A program made the translations under genes and the position numbers. This document shows, piece by piece, positions 10,036-19,737 of a stretch of DNA of 64,000 nt (position 1 is its first letter; every line of letters begins with the position of its first letter). The DNA is from an alpha proteobacterium HIMB114 (GTDB lineage: Bacteria > Pseudomonadota > Alphaproteobacteria > Pelagibacterales > Pelagibacteraceae). The notes beneath the pieces were generated by a model. That model had not been told where the DNA came from. It made no database searches and saw only the letters and a program-made list of their open reading frames with translations. The stretch lies in assembly GCA_000163555.2 (NCBI GenBank), contig ADAC02000001.1, positions 992,001 through 1,056,000 on the forward strand. The letters run 5' to 3'.

Positions 10036-12219
10036 TTACTCTCTATCAACTGTAACAATCTGAAAAATTTCTATGATATCTCCTTTTTTATAATCTATAA
10101 AATCTTTTATTGTTAGACCACATTCCAGTCCCGACTTTACTTCTTTTGCCTCATTTTTTTCTCTAAATAAACTTCCAATTTTTCCAGTATAAACTACAGT
10201 TCCATCTCTAGTTAATCTTGCATCAGAATTATTTCTTACTTCACCCTGCGTAACTTTAACTCCTGCTACTTTACCTGCTTTTGAAACATTAAAAACTTCC
10301 AATACTTCGCATTGTCCAATACTTTCCTCTTTTGTCTCAGGTTCCAAAGTCCCTTTTATCGATTTTTCAACAAAGTCTATTGCCTCATAAATAATATTGA
10401 AATAACTGATGTCCATTTTATAACTATTAGCCAATTCTTTAGCTTCTTTATTGGGTCTTACATTAAAGCCTAAAATTTTAGCATTTGATGCCTTAGCTAA
10501 AGTTACATCCGTTTCTGTAACAGGGCCTACTGAAGATAAAATAATTTTTGGTTTAATTTTCTCGATTTCAATTTTTAATAATGCTGCGTTAATAGCCTCA
10601 AGTGAACCGTGTACATCGGCTTTTACTAAAATATTTAATGTTTCGGCTTTGTCTGCCTTTACAAAAATATCATCATTGTCAGTAGTTGATTTTAAAGTTT
10701 TTTGTTTTGCTCCATTTTGTCTAAATTCCAGTATTTCTGAAATCTTATTTTCGTCATTTAAAACTATAAAATCATCCCCCGCACTTGTAACACTTTCAAA
10801 ACCTATAACTTCTACAGGTGTAGAAGGTTCGGCTTGAGAAATTTGTTTGTTATTATAATCAAACATTGCTCTTACTTTACCTTTTGCTGCCCCGCTCACA
10901 AAAGTATCGCCTCTTTTTAAAGTTCCGCTAGTTACAAGAACTGTCGAAACAGGTCCTTTACCTTTATCTAGCCTAGACTCAATAACAACACCTTTGGCAA
11001 AACTATCCTTTTTAGTTTTTAAGTCTAATAATTCAGACTGTAATAAAATATTTTCTTTTAACTTATCTAAATTTGTTTTTTTAATTGCTGATATTTCAGT
11101 ACACAAAACATCACCACCCATTTCTTCGACAATAAGTTCGTGTTCTAAAAGTTGATTTTTAACTTTATTAGGGTCAACACCTGGTAAATCACATTTGTTT
11201 ACAGCTACTAAAATTGGAACACCCGCTGCCTTGGAGTGCTGTATTGCCTCAATTGTTTGAGGTTTAATTCCATCATTCGCTGCAACAACAAGTATAACTA
11301 TATCTGTTATTTTTGATCCTCTGACTCTCATTTCAGTGAAAGCTGCATGTCCAGGCGTATCAATAAAAGTTATTAACTGCTTATCATTAACTTTCACTTG
11401 ATAGGCACCAATATGCTGAGTAATACCACCATGCTCTGTTGACACTACGTTTGCTTGTCTTAAAGCATCTAACAGTGAGGTTTTTCCATGATCAACATGG
11501 CCCATAACCGTTACAACAGGCGGTCTTGGATCGCTACCTTTGTCTTCTTTTTCTTCGTCAACTATTTTTTTAATTTGATCTTCAGTAACATCTCCTCTAA
11601 TTGCATTGTGTCCAAATTCACCAACAATAAATTCTGCAGTATCAGCATCAATGCTATGATTAACGGTAACTTTTACATTTTTTTCTAATAAATATTTTAT
11701 GATTGCACTTGATTTTTCAGCCATTCGATTTGCAAGTTCTTGAATAGTAATAACAGAAGGAATATTCACGTCTCTTGCAATTTTCTGGATTTCCTCCTGA
11801 TCGTCATCTTTTTTAAACTGCTTCTCTCTAGCTCTTTTAACCGATGCATGACTTCTTTGACGCTCTATTTCATCGGCATCTGTTAAAGCCCTTCCTAATG
11901 TAAGTTTATAATCTCTTCTTTTTCCCTCAACTTTTTTTTCACTCTTTTTTTTGCCCTTGTACAACTCTTCTTGTATCTTTTTTTTAGCCCACTCTTTGGC
12001 ATTTTTTTTCTTTTCATCAGATGGAGGTGTTATTTTTGGAGCAAAAGGTTTTGAAAATGGCTTCTTATCAAAAGTTTGTTTTTTGTCTTGTGATCTAAAA
12101 TTAGAGTTTTTTCTCTCTACTACAACTTTACCTGGAGTTTTGGTGCTATTATCGTTGAACTTTCGAGGTGTACCCTTGAAATTTTTTAAGGTCAGTTTTT
12201 TTTTCTTTTCTTTGCTCAT
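10036..12219 (-). CDS. infB: Translation initiation factor IF-2
   Basis: IF-2 is the GTPase that places initiator tRNA on the 30S subunit and drives subunit joining. After a lysine-rich N-terminal region of about 150 residues come an IF2 N-domain (VITIQELANRMAEKS), the G domain with GHVDHGKTSLLDAL near residue 241, DTPGHAAF and NKCDLP, and then the C-terminal beta-barrel domains. The 727-residue length is on the short side because the N-terminal low-complexity region is reduced. It starts 21 bases after nusA; the ylxR gene often found between them is absent. Confidence 0.97.
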   Translation of the reverse strand: MSKEKKKKLTLKNFKGTPRKFNDNSTKTPGKVVVERKNSNFRSQDKKQTFDKKPFSKPFAPKITPPSDEKKKNAKEWAKKKIQEELYKGKKKSEKKVEGKRRDYKLTLGRALTDADEIERQRSHASVKRAREKQFKKDDDQEEIQKIARDVNIPSVITIQELANRMAEKSSAIIKYLLEKNVKVTVNHSIDADTAEFIVGEFGHNAIRGDVTEDQIKKIVDEEKEDKGSDPRPPVVTVMGHVDHGKTSLLDALRQANVVSTEHGGITQHIGAYQVKVNDKQLITFIDTPGHAAFTEMRVRGSKITDIVILVVAANDGIKPQTIEAIQHSKAAGVPILVAVNKCDLPGVDPNKVKNQLLEHELIVEEMGGDVLCTEISAIKKTNLDKLKENILLQSELLDLKTKKDSFAKGVVIESRLDKGKGPVSTVLVTSGTLKRGDTFVSGAAKGKVRAMFDYNNKQISQAEPSTPVEVIGFESVTSAGDDFIVLNDENKISEILEFRQNGAKQKTLKSTTDNDDIFVKADKAETLNILVKADVHGSLEAINAALLKIEIEKIKPKIILSSVGPVTETDVTLAKASNAKILGFNVRPNKEAKELANSYKMDISYFNIIYEAIDFVEKSIKGTLEPETKEESIGQCEVLEVFNVSKAGKVAGVKVTQGEVRNNSDARLTRDGTVVYTGKIGSLFREKNEAKEVKSGLECGLTIKDFIDYKKGDIIEIFQIVTVDRE

Positions 12220-12240
12220 TTTTACCCTCGAAACTCATTG

Positions 12241-13785
12241 TTAAAAATTAAAAACTTTTTTTCTTGCACGCATAATTAAATCTTCAGCATCTTTTCTTGG
12301 AATGTTAAATTCTTCTAATACTCCATCAAACTTTTCTCTTTTACCTTTAATTTCATCATATCCACCCACAATTTCATCCGTAGATAACTCTGCAAAATCT
12401 TTTAAAGTTTTGATATTTTCTTCACCTAAAGTCAAAAGCATACCTAAGGTTAAACCTTTATGATTTGCTAAATCTTCTTCAATTCCAAGCTCTTGCACTT
12501 TGCTTGCGATCTCTTTTTCTTCTTCTTCTAAAAACTCTTTAGCCCTATCTTGTAGTTCCTTGGCTGTTTCTTCATCAAAACCATCAATCTTTAAAAATTC
12601 ATCAACATTTGCATTATTAATATCTTTGATAGTGTTAAAACCTTCAGAGACTAAAAGTTGAGCCATGGTTGTGTCAATTTCTAAGGCCTTTATAAGTTTT
12701 GAAGAATTTTCTTTAAATTCACTTTGTCTTTTTTCTGACTCTTCTTTATCTGTTAAAATATCAATTTCATAATCTAATAATTTAGAAGCTAACCTAACGT
12801 TCTGACCTCTTCTTCCAATCGCTTTACTTAAATTGTTTTCATCAATAACAACTTCTGCTCTTCTGTTCTCTTGATCTAAAACAACTTTCATTACTTCAGC
12901 TGGTGCTAAAGCACTGACAACTAATGAGCCAACATCTTCTGTCCAATTAATAATATCAATCTTTTCACCTTGAAGTTCATTAACTATAGTTTGTACACGA
13001 CTTCCTCGCATACCCACACAAGCTCCAACTGGGTCAATAGAACTATCTTTTGATTGTACACAAATTTTTGCGCGACTACCTGGGTCCCTCGCGACAGATT
13101 TAATTGAAATTGTGCCTTCGTAAATTTCTGGAACTTCTTGCTGGAAAAGCTTTGCTAAAAATTGAGGATGAGCTCTAGATAAGAAAATTTGTGGACCCTT
13201 ATTTTCTCTTCTTACATCATAACAATAAGCTTTTACTCTATCTCCATTTTTTAAATTTTCTCTTGGAATTAATTCCTCACGTCTAATAATTGCTTCTGAT
13301 TTTTGTAAGTCTACAATAATATTTCCAAACTCTGATCTTTTTACGATACCACTTAAAATTTCTCCAACTTTATCTTTAAACTCATTGAACTGTCTGTCTC
13401 TCTCGGCATCTCTAATCTGAACTGAAATAACTTGTTTAGCTGTTTGTGCTGCAATTCTTCCAAAATCAATCGGAGGAAGCTCTTCCTTTATCTCTCCTCC
13501 AATTTCAGCAGAAGGATCTTTTTGCTTTGCTTCATCTAAACTAATTTCTGAGTGACTTTCTAAAACTTTTTCAACAACTTTTAATTTTCGACCAAGTTCG
13601 ATAATGCCCGTTTCCCTATCGATGCTAACATAAATTTCATTTTCTGATCCATAGCGTGTTCTTGCTGCCTTCTCGATTGCAGTTTCCATTGATGATAAGA
13701 CTAGATCTTTATCTATCGATTTTTCGGCTGCAACTGCATCCGCTATTCTTATTAATTCTGTACTATCAATTCTATTATTAAGCAT
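12241..13785 (-). CDS. nusA: Transcription termination/antitermination protein NusA
   Basis: NusA binds RNA polymerase and modulates pausing, termination and antitermination. The 514-residue protein shows the N-terminal polymerase-binding domain, the S1 domain near residues 130-200, KH domains including IDPVGACVGMRGSRVQTI near 251 and AIGRRGQNVRLAS near 326, and two C-terminal acidic helix-hairpin repeats (from about 365 and 440), as in long proteobacterial NusA. A terminator-like hairpin lies just upstream. The usual upstream partner rimP is missing from this locus; trmB is the preceding gene. Confidence 0.97.
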   Translation of the reverse strand: MLNNRIDSTELIRIADAVAAEKSIDKDLVLSSMETAIEKAARTRYGSENEIYVSIDRETGIIELGRKLKVVEKVLESHSEISLDEAKQKDPSAEIGGEIKEELPPIDFGRIAAQTAKQVISVQIRDAERDRQFNEFKDKVGEILSGIVKRSEFGNIIVDLQKSEAIIRREELIPRENLKNGDRVKAYCYDVRRENKGPQIFLSRAHPQFLAKLFQQEVPEIYEGTISIKSVARDPGSRAKICVQSKDSSIDPVGACVGMRGSRVQTIVNELQGEKIDIINWTEDVGSLVVSALAPAEVMKVVLDQENRRAEVVIDENNLSKAIGRRGQNVRLASKLLDYEIDILTDKEESEKRQSEFKENSSKLIKALEIDTTMAQLLVSEGFNTIKDINNANVDEFLKIDGFDEETAKELQDRAKEFLEEEEKEIASKVQELGIEEDLANHKGLTLGMLLTLGEENIKTLKDFAELSTDEIVGGYDEIKGKREKFDGVLEEFNIPRKDAEDLIMRARKKVFNF

Positions 13786-13798
13786 TTTTTAATTATGT

Positions 13799-13825
13799 AA
13801 AAAAAAATGGGCATAAGCCCATTTT
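13799..13825 (-). terminator. Rho-independent terminator or attenuator between trmB and nusA
   Basis: On the minus strand, AAAATGGGC and GCCCATTTT form a 9-bp stem with a 4-base loop (TTAT), running directly into a longer T tract (nine T in total at 13807-13799). This is a good intrinsic-terminator shape. It lies 36 bases after the trmB stop and 14 bases before the nusA start, so it either ends the metK-trmB transcript or attenuates read-through into nusA. The stem is A/T-capped, so on the plus strand it could also fold but lacks a downstream T run. Confidence 0.7.
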
Positions 13826-13861
13826 AAAAGTTAACAATTTAGAACGTAATTAAACGAAAAT

Positions 13862-14499
13862 TTAAATTTTATCAATCTTTAAAAAATTTATATTATTCTT
13901 CAATTTTAAAGCTTTTGCATGATATCTGGTGATTGTAGTAGGTGTCTTTTTATAGCTTTTTACAGATATTTTAAGCTCCTTTTTCAATAATTTAGACTTG
14001 TTCTTAATGTCATCAAAATAATCGTAATTATCAGAACCAAAATAAATTGTCCCTTTAGAATTACAATGAGAGATGAGTGATTTTAAAAATTGATAGTTAA
14101 CTAGTCTTCTTTTATGGTGTCTTTTTTTTGGCCATGGATCTGGGAAAAAAATATAACATTGATCAAAACAGTAATTTTTGAATTTTTTTTCGAATTTTTG
14201 AAAAATAAATGGAAATAAAAATATGTTTTTAATTTTATTTGTTGAACAATAATATGCCGTATTAGCTAAACCATTTTTAAATGGCTCAATTCCTATTACC
14301 AAGTTTTTTTTATATTTTTTTGATAAAAAAAATAAATTTTCTCCAACCCCAGAACCTATTTCAATAATAATCTTTTTTCTTTTGTTAAAAAAAGATTTTG
14401 TAATTTTTTGCGTACTAATGAATTTTTTTAAAATTTTTTTTTTTCTTGAGAAAGTGTTCTTGATTGTAAACGACCGAAAAAAAGTCTCTCTTTAATCAT
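13862..14499 (-). CDS. trmB: tRNA (guanine-N7-)-methyltransferase, interrupted by a one-base frameshift
   Basis: TrmB methylates G46 of tRNA using S-adenosylmethionine. The ATG at 14499, overlapping the metK stop (TAATG), opens a frame encoding the family N-terminus (LFFGRLQSRTLSQ) that stops after 23 codons at 14428. The rest of the protein continues in another frame from about 14450: the SAM-binding EIGSGVGENLFFL, then GIEPF, FPDPWPKKRHHKRRLV and the C-terminal TRYHAKA-type segment. The two frames meet at a run of 11 adenines (sense strand; T at 14434-14444); 9 or 12 would give a continuous protein of about 212 residues, the normal size. There is no ATG, GTG or TTG in the second frame before the SAM motif; the first is a TTG at 14302, after it. 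Either a sequence error, a real mutation or slippage expression is possible. Confidence 0.88.
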
Positions 14500-15656
14500 T
14501 AAATATTTTTAAACAAATCAACAATATCAGTTTTTTCCCAAGTAAATGTTCCGTCAGCACCTGGCTGCCTTCCAAAATGCCCATAAGCTGCTGTTGGTTT
14601 GTAAATAGGATTATTTAAATTTAATTTTTCTCTTATTCCTCTTGGGCTTAAGTTAATTTCTTTTCTAATTACACTTTCTACTTTTTCAGACAGTTTTTGA
14701 TCGCCATTAAATAGATCAATATAAATAGATAGTGGTTGCGAAACTCCTATTGCATAAGATAATTGAATTACGCATTTATCACTAACTCCCGCTGCAACGA
14801 TATTTTTAGCTAAATATCTTGAGATATAAGCTGCAGATCTATCAACCTTTGTTGGATCTTTTCCTGAAAAAGCACCGCCGCCATGTAAAGCTGCACCGCC
14901 GTATGTATCAACTATGATTTTTCTACCTGTTAATCCTGTATCACCATCAGGTCCTCCGATTACAAATCTGCCAGTTGGGTTTACATAAAATTGCTCTTCC
15001 GGACAGTCCCAACCTTCTGGCAAAACTTTTTTTACGTAAGGTTTTATTATTTCTTTTACATCATTCTGATCTAACTTTTCATCATGTTGAGTTGAAATTA
15101 CTACTGAAGAAACACCTGTTGGTTTTCCATTTTTATAAACTACAGATATTTGGCTTTTTGAATCTGGTCCTAATCCTTTTTCTTTCCCTGACTTACGTAC
15201 ATGCGCTAGCTCTTCTAAAATTTTATGAGAATATAAGATTGGAGCTGGCATTAATTCCTTTGTTTCGTTGCAAGCATAACCAAACATAATTCCTTGGTCA
15301 CCAGCACCTTCATCTTTTTCATTTCCAGATGAATCTACTCCTTGAGCAATGTCAGTTGATTGAGCATGTAAATAATTAAAAAATTCCAATTTTTCGTGAT
15401 GGAAGCCCTTTTGTTCATAACCAATTTCTTTTATTGTATTCCTCACTGCTTTTTCAATTTCTTCAGAACTAATTTCTGGGCCTCTGATTTCACCCGACAA
15501 AACAACTTTATTGGTCGTTGTTAAAGTCTCACAAGCAACTCTGCTTTCATTAAATTTGGATAAATACAGGTCCACTATAGTGTCTGAAACTTTATCACAA
15601 ACTTTGTCAGGATGACCTTCTGAAACTGATTCTGATGTGAAGATGAAATCTTTCAT
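14499..15656 (-). CDS. metK: S-adenosylmethionine synthetase
   Basis: MetK makes S-adenosylmethionine from methionine and ATP. The start [25 protein letters not shown] is family-typical (quoted motif SEGHPDK near residue 11), with [12 protein letters not shown] near 115, [22 protein letters not shown]-type loop near 260 and [15 protein letters not shown]. Starting at the ATG 15656 gives 385 residues; the TTG five codons earlier lies within a likely promoter. It overlaps trmB by one base. In other alphaproteobacteria lnt and a small HTH regulator lie between corC and metK; here only 56 bases separate them. Confidence 0.97.
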   Translation of the reverse strand: MKDFIFTSESVSEGHPDKVCDKVSDTIVDLYLSKFNESRVACETLTTTNKVVLSGEIRGPEISSEEIEKAVRNTIKEIGYEQKGFHHEKLEFFNYLHAQSTDIAQGVDSSGNEKDEGAGDQGIMFGYACNETKELMPAPILYSHKILEELAHVRKSGKEKGLGPDSKSQISVVYKNGKPTGVSSVVISTQHDEKLDQNDVKEIIKPYVKKVLPEGWDCPEEQFYVNPTGRFVIGGPDGDTGLTGRKIIVDTYGGAALHGGGAFSGKDPTKVDRSAAYISRYLAKNIVAAGVSDKCVIQLSYAIGVSQPLSIYIDLFNGDQKLSEKVESVIRKEINLSPRGIREKLNLNNPIYKPTAAYGHFGRQPGADGTFTWEKTDIVDLFKNI

Positions 15657-15670
15657 AATTTCAAATAGCA

Positions 15671-15697
15671 AATATAAACAATCTTTAACGTTGTCAA
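15671..15697 (-). promoter_or_regulatory. Probable housekeeping promoter of metK
   Basis: In the 56-base gap before metK, the minus strand has a perfect -35 hexamer TTGACA (15697-15692). Downstream is TATATT (15676-15671, spacer 15) or TATTTG (15674-15669, spacer 17) as the -10. The resulting transcript would have a leader of only about 10 bases, leaving no room for a SAM riboswitch. Weak -10 and unusual spacing keep confidence moderate. Confidence 0.45.
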
Positions 15698-15712
15698 ATC
15701 TAAATTGTAATC

Positions 15713-16558
15713 TTAAAGAACTTTAAATATTCTAATTTTTTTTATTTTTCTAGGGTCAGCTTCAATAATCTCAAATTGATAAGTATTATCCACCTTGATT
15801 ACCTCACCAGCATAAGGAACTCTGTTAATCTTGGAAAATATATAACCGCCCAGAGTATCAACATTTTCTTCAACAATACTCAAGTTTGACTCATGGTTAA
15901 AATCGTCTAACGTCATATCTGCTTTTGCTTCAAAAGTATTAGAGTCTATTTTTTTAAAATTAAAATCATCATCTTTATCGTGTTCATCTTCAATTTCTCC
16001 TACAATTTCCTCTATAACATCTTCAATCGTAATTAATCCATCGGTTCCACCATGCTCATCTATAACTAAAGCCATATGAAGTTTGGTAGCTTGCATTTTT
16101 AATAATAAATTCATAACAGGCATTGTTGGAGGAACAAACAAAACCTCTCTCATAATTTTTTTTATATTAAAATCATTATAATTTGATCCTGCAAATTTAA
16201 TTATATCCTTAATGTGTATCATACCCAACACATCATCAAGGTCTTTTCTAAATACAGGCATTCTTGAATGCGATTCTTTATCAATTGTATCTATAACATT
16301 TTTAAAAGAAGAGTTTTGTGAAATCGCAACAATTGAAGCTCTTGGTATCATTACATCATCTGCTTTTAATTTATTGATACTTAAAATATTTGATAAAATT
16401 GATTTTTCTTTAGAACTTAAGTCTATATTTTGACTTTCCTCGTTTGATTTTTCATCAATAACATCTTTGATACTATCTCTTAAACTCTGATTATTACCTA
16501 AAAAATTTATTTTTTTAATAAGTTTAGAAATTATATTTAAATTTTCTTTTTTACTCAT
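15713..16558 (-). CDS. corC: CBS-domain protein of the CorC/HlyC family
   Basis: A 281-residue soluble protein with two CBS domains ([17 protein letters not shown] near residue 65 and the repeat around [17 protein letters not shown] near 135) and a C-terminal transporter-associated domain ([16 protein letters not shown]..., VDTLGGYIF). Homologues are annotated as magnesium/cobalt efflux or hemolysin-like proteins; the exact function is unsettled. The gene overlaps ybeY by 4 bases in the order phoH-ybeY-corC that is widely conserved. Confidence 0.93.
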   Translation of the reverse strand: MSKKENLNIISKLIKKINFLGNNQSLRDSIKDVIDEKSNEESQNIDLSSKEKSILSNILSINKLKADDVMIPRASIVAISQNSSFKNVIDTIDKESHSRMPVFRKDLDDVLGMIHIKDIIKFAGSNYNDFNIKKIMREVLFVPPTMPVMNLLLKMQATKLHMALVIDEHGGTDGLITIEDVIEEIVGEIEDEHDKDDDFNFKKIDSNTFEAKADMTLDDFNHESNLSIVEENVDTLGGYIFSKINRVPYAGEVIKVDNTYQFEIIEADPRKIKKIRIFKVL

Positions 16559-17007
16559 GCTAATTTTAATATTTTGTTTTGTATTTTTTCCATTTTTAAA
16601 AAATTTTTTTCATTATCATGATCATAACCAATCAAATGAAGAAAGCCATGAACAAGCATTTTTTTTAAATACTCTTCAAATTCAATTCCTTGTTTTTTTA
16701 TATAATTGAAGGATAAAGCTAAATCACCCAAGTATATATTTTTTTGTTTTAATTTTTTTTTAAAAAAATTAGGTTTTTCACTGGGAAAAGAGAGAATATC
16801 GGTATCTTTTTTCTTATTTCTATACTTGTAATTTAATGAGGTCATTTTTTTTGTATTCGTCAATAAAACAGAAATTTCAATATTTTTAGATAAAAATTTT
16901 TTCTCACTCATGATGCTTTTCTTTAAAATATTTTTTATTTTTTTCTCAACATTAGTCGAATCTTTAAGCCAGATTTTTGAATCGCAAGATATATGAATTT
17001 TATGCAT
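16555..17007 (-). CDS. ybeY: Endoribonuclease YbeY (rRNA maturation)
   Basis: YbeY is a zinc-dependent endoribonuclease acting in 16S rRNA 3' maturation and ribosome quality control. The diagnostic metal-binding motif HGFLHLIGYDHD (three His) is near residue 120, preceded by the DTDILSFPSE segment near residue 70. At 150 residues it is normal in size. It overlaps phoH by one base and corC by four, so the three genes are coupled. Confidence 0.95.
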   Translation of the reverse strand: MHKIHISCDSKIWLKDSTNVEKKIKNILKKSIMSEKKFLSKNIEISVLLTNTKKMTSLNYKYRNKKKDTDILSFPSEKPNFFKKKLKQKNIYLGDLALSFNYIKKQGIEFEEYLKKMLVHGFLHLIGYDHDNEKNFLKMEKIQNKILKLA

Positions 17008-17975
17008 TATTGATTTTTTTTATAAGCATCAATAATTTTTGATACAAGAGGGTGTCTTTGAACATCTGAGGTGTCAAATCTGGTAATTTTTATCTCATCT
17101 ATATCATCTAAAATGTTGATAGACTTTAATAACCCTGAGGATTTTGACCCAGGCAAATCAATTTGACTAGGGTCTCCATTAACAACCATAGTAGTATTTT
17201 TTCCAAGTCTAGTTAAAAACATTTTTATTTGAGTGTCGGTCGCATTTTGCGCTTCATCTAAAATCACAAAGGAGTCCTTTAAGGTTCTTCCTCTCATAAA
17301 TGCCAATGGAGCAATTTCAACAGTCCCATCTTCAATTTTTTTTTGCATTTTCTCATAGCCTACTAGCTCATAAAGAGAATCGTACAGTGGTATAAGATAT
17401 GGGTCAATTTTCTCTTTCAAATCACCTGGTAAGAAGCCAAGATTCTCACCTGCCTCAACAGCAGGCCTAGATAAAATAATTTTTTTGACTTCACCACTCA
17501 TTAATTTACTCACAGCAACAGCCACGGCTAAATAAGTTTTACCGGTACCAGCAGGTCCAAGAGAAAAAATTATGTTATTTTTTGCTAAATTATTAATATA
17601 AATTTTTTGCTTTTCAGTTCTTGCAAAAATATTTTTTCTTGGCGTCTTTATAACAACATCGTTAGCTAGCACATCATTATTTGATGATGACTCAAAGTGA
17701 TATAAAGATTTTACATCTTCTTCTTCAAGCTCTTTGCTTAATGACTTTTGTAACATTTGATTAATTGTATTTATAACTAATTTGCTTTTAGAATTATCAC
17801 CCTTTATTGTAATTAAATTTCCCCTTAAATTAATTACTGTTCCAGATAATGTTTCTAAAACTTTTAAAAACGAGTCTTGAACACCAACAATTCTATTTAA
17901 AGCCTTATTGTCGTTTACATATAAGCTAGTTGATAAACTATCGTTTTCTATGATTTGAAAAAGATTTGCTGTCAA
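17007..17975 (-). CDS. phoH: PhoH-like ATPase
   Basis: A PhoH-family P-loop ATPase of 322 residues. The Walker A motif GPAGTGKTYLAVA is near residue 139, Walker B is VILDEAQNAT near 237, and the conserved SRPAVEAGENLGFLPGDLKEK segment lies between (motif SRPAVEAGE). The N-terminal part (residues 1-110) contains the KH-like region of the PhoL type. PhoH proteins are linked to RNA processing through their neighbour ybeY, but the biochemical role is uncertain. It begins 5 bases after miaB ends. Confidence 0.95.
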   Translation of the reverse strand: MTANLFQIIENDSLSTSLYVNDNKALNRIVGVQDSFLKVLETLSGTVINLRGNLITIKGDNSKSKLVINTINQMLQKSLSKELEEEDVKSLYHFESSSNNDVLANDVVIKTPRKNIFARTEKQKIYINNLAKNNIIFSLGPAGTGKTYLAVAVAVSKLMSGEVKKIILSRPAVEAGENLGFLPGDLKEKIDPYLIPLYDSLYELVGYEKMQKKIEDGTVEIAPLAFMRGRTLKDSFVILDEAQNATDTQIKMFLTRLGKNTTMVVNGDPSQIDLPGSKSSGLLKSINILDDIDEIKITRFDTSDVQRHPLVSKIIDAYKKNQ

Positions 17976-17980
17976 TTAAT

Positions 17981-19288
17981 TTACGCTATTCTGCCAAATA
18001 AATTATTCCTATTAGCATTTTCTATAAAAATTTTCTTTATTTCGCCAGCTTTAATTGCAGTATTTTTAATAAATACTGGCGTCATATATTGATTGCGACC
18101 AAAAAATTGTTCTTCATTTTGTGTTTTGTTCTCAAACAAAACACTATTCTCATGATTAATCATAGAGTGATTGAACTCAATTTGCTGTTTGAACAAAAGA
18201 CCTTGTAGCTCTTCTAATCTTTTTTGTGATATATTATTATCTAATTCACTTAAATTTGTGGCTGGCGTACCTGGCCTTTGACTATAAATAAATGAATAAG
18301 ATAGTGAAAATTTTACTTCTTTAACTAAATTTATTGTATCAAGATGATCTTCATTAGTTTCTCCTGGAAATCCAACTATAAAATCACTTGAAAACTGAAT
18401 ATCTGATTTTTCTTTTCTAAATTTTTCTATGAGGTTTAAATAATCTGAACGCGTATGATTTCTGTTCATTAGTTTCAAAATTTTATCCGAACCTGATTGT
18501 ACCGGTAAATGCAGTTGTGGCATCAATTTAGGCTCTTCTCCAAATAAAGATATTAATTCTTGATCAAAATCATTTGGATGTGAAGTCGTAAATCTTATTC
18601 TTTTTACATTATTAATTTTTGCTATTTTTTTTATTAACCTTGCCAAAGAGATATCATTATTTTTATATGCACTAACATTTTGGCCAAGAAGAACAATTTC
18701 TTTAGTGCCATTGTCTGTTAACGATAAAATTTCGTCTAATATTTTATTATGATCCCTAGAAAATTCTGGACCACGTGTGTATGGCACAACACAAAATTTG
18801 CAGAATTTATCACAACCTTCTTGTATGGTCACAAAACTTGATATTTTAGATTTAGTATTTTTTAAATTTTTTAAAACATCAAATTTTCCATCTACATCCA
18901 GTTCGGTTTCAACAGATCTTTGTCTGTTGCTTTTGAAGCTTTTAATTAAATAGGGTAATTTGTGGTAAGCCTGAGGTCCTACAACAATATCAACATAATC
19001 ACTTTTTTCAAAAACCATAGATGACTCGGCTTGTGCTACACATCCAGCAAGAACAAAAATTGGTTTTTTCTTATCTTTATAAATTTTTTTTATTTTGCCA
19101 ATGTCTGAATAAACTTTTTGAGTTGCTTTTTCTCTAATATGGCAAGTGTTAAAAATAAAACAGTCAGCTTCGTCAATCTTATCTATTTTTTGATATGCAA
19201 TACTGTTCATTAAATCAGAAATTTTATTTGAATCGTATTCATTCATCTGACACCCAAACGTTTTAATATAGAATTTTTTTTGATTCAT
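17981..19288 (-). CDS. miaB: tRNA-2-methylthio-N6-dimethylallyladenosine synthase
   Basis: MiaB is a radical-SAM methylthiotransferase that converts i6A37 to ms2i6A37 in tRNAs. The N-terminal UPF0004 domain begins YIKTFGCQMNEYDS and has the further Cys residues in FNTCHIR and LAGCVAQAE. The radical-SAM cluster motif is GCDKFCKFCVVPYTRG near residue 157. A TRAM domain ends the 435-residue protein. It overlaps fur by 4 bases. Confidence 0.97.
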   Translation of the reverse strand: MNQKKFYIKTFGCQMNEYDSNKISDLMNSIAYQKIDKIDEADCFIFNTCHIREKATQKVYSDIGKIKKIYKDKKKPIFVLAGCVAQAESSMVFEKSDYVDIVVGPQAYHKLPYLIKSFKSNRQRSVETELDVDGKFDVLKNLKNTKSKISSFVTIQEGCDKFCKFCVVPYTRGPEFSRDHNKILDEILSLTDNGTKEIVLLGQNVSAYKNNDISLARLIKKIAKINNVKRIRFTTSHPNDFDQELISLFGEEPKLMPQLHLPVQSGSDKILKLMNRNHTRSDYLNLIEKFRKEKSDIQFSSDFIVGFPGETNEDHLDTINLVKEVKFSLSYSFIYSQRPGTPATNLSELDNNISQKRLEELQGLLFKQQIEFNHSMINHENSVLFENKTQNEEQFFGRNQYMTPVFIKNTAIKAGEIKKIFIENANRNNLFGRIA

Positions 19289-19719
19289 TTTTTTTTACAA
19301 TAAAGCTCTAAACGATGATCAATGAGCTCGTAGCCCAACCTCTTGGCAATTTTTTTTTTTAAAGTTTCAATCTCATCATCTACAAATTCAATAATTTCGC
19401 CTGAATTAACATCTATTAGATGATCGTGATGATTTTCTGTTGCAACTTCATATCTTGCTTTACCAGCTTTAAAATCATGTTTTTCAATAATTCCGTTTTC
19501 CTCAAGTAACTTTACCGTTCTATAAACAGTAGCAACGCTAATTTTTTTATCTATTTTTACAGCCCTGTTAAATATTTCATCAACATCAGGATGAAACTTT
19601 GTGTCTGAAATAGTCTCTTCTAATAATCTTACGATAACTTTTCTTTGATCTGTTAACCTTAAGCCTCGGTCCTGGCAAATTTTTTCCAGACTTATCGCAA
19701 ATGGAGATGTTTTAATCAT
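19285..19719 (-). CDS. fur: Fur-family metal-responsive regulator
   Basis: A 144-residue Fur-family repressor. The winged helix (RLTDQRKVIVRLLEE, then VATVYRTVKLLEENGII near residue 70) is followed by the metal-binding dimerisation region with HHDHLIDVNSGEIIEF near residue 97 and the H in DHRLELYCKKK. The short C-terminus lacks extra Cys pairs. Gene order fur-miaB-phoH matches the alphaproteobacterial locus, where the protein acts as an iron or manganese (Mur-type) regulator; which metal cannot be told from sequence. It is the only evident metal regulator in the window. Confidence 0.93.
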   Translation of the reverse strand: MIKTSPFAISLEKICQDRGLRLTDQRKVIVRLLEETISDTKFHPDVDEIFNRAVKIDKKISVATVYRTVKLLEENGIIEKHDFKAGKARYEVATENHHDHLIDVNSGEIIEFVDDEIETLKKKIAKRLGYELIDHRLELYCKKK

Positions 19720-19737
19720 TTGTGAATTATATTTTAA

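Noticed and set aside
15657-15712. Search for a SAM riboswitch upstream of metK
   Set aside because: The gap is only 56 bases and holds a promoter-like TTGACA; no conserved SAM aptamer pattern could be recognised.
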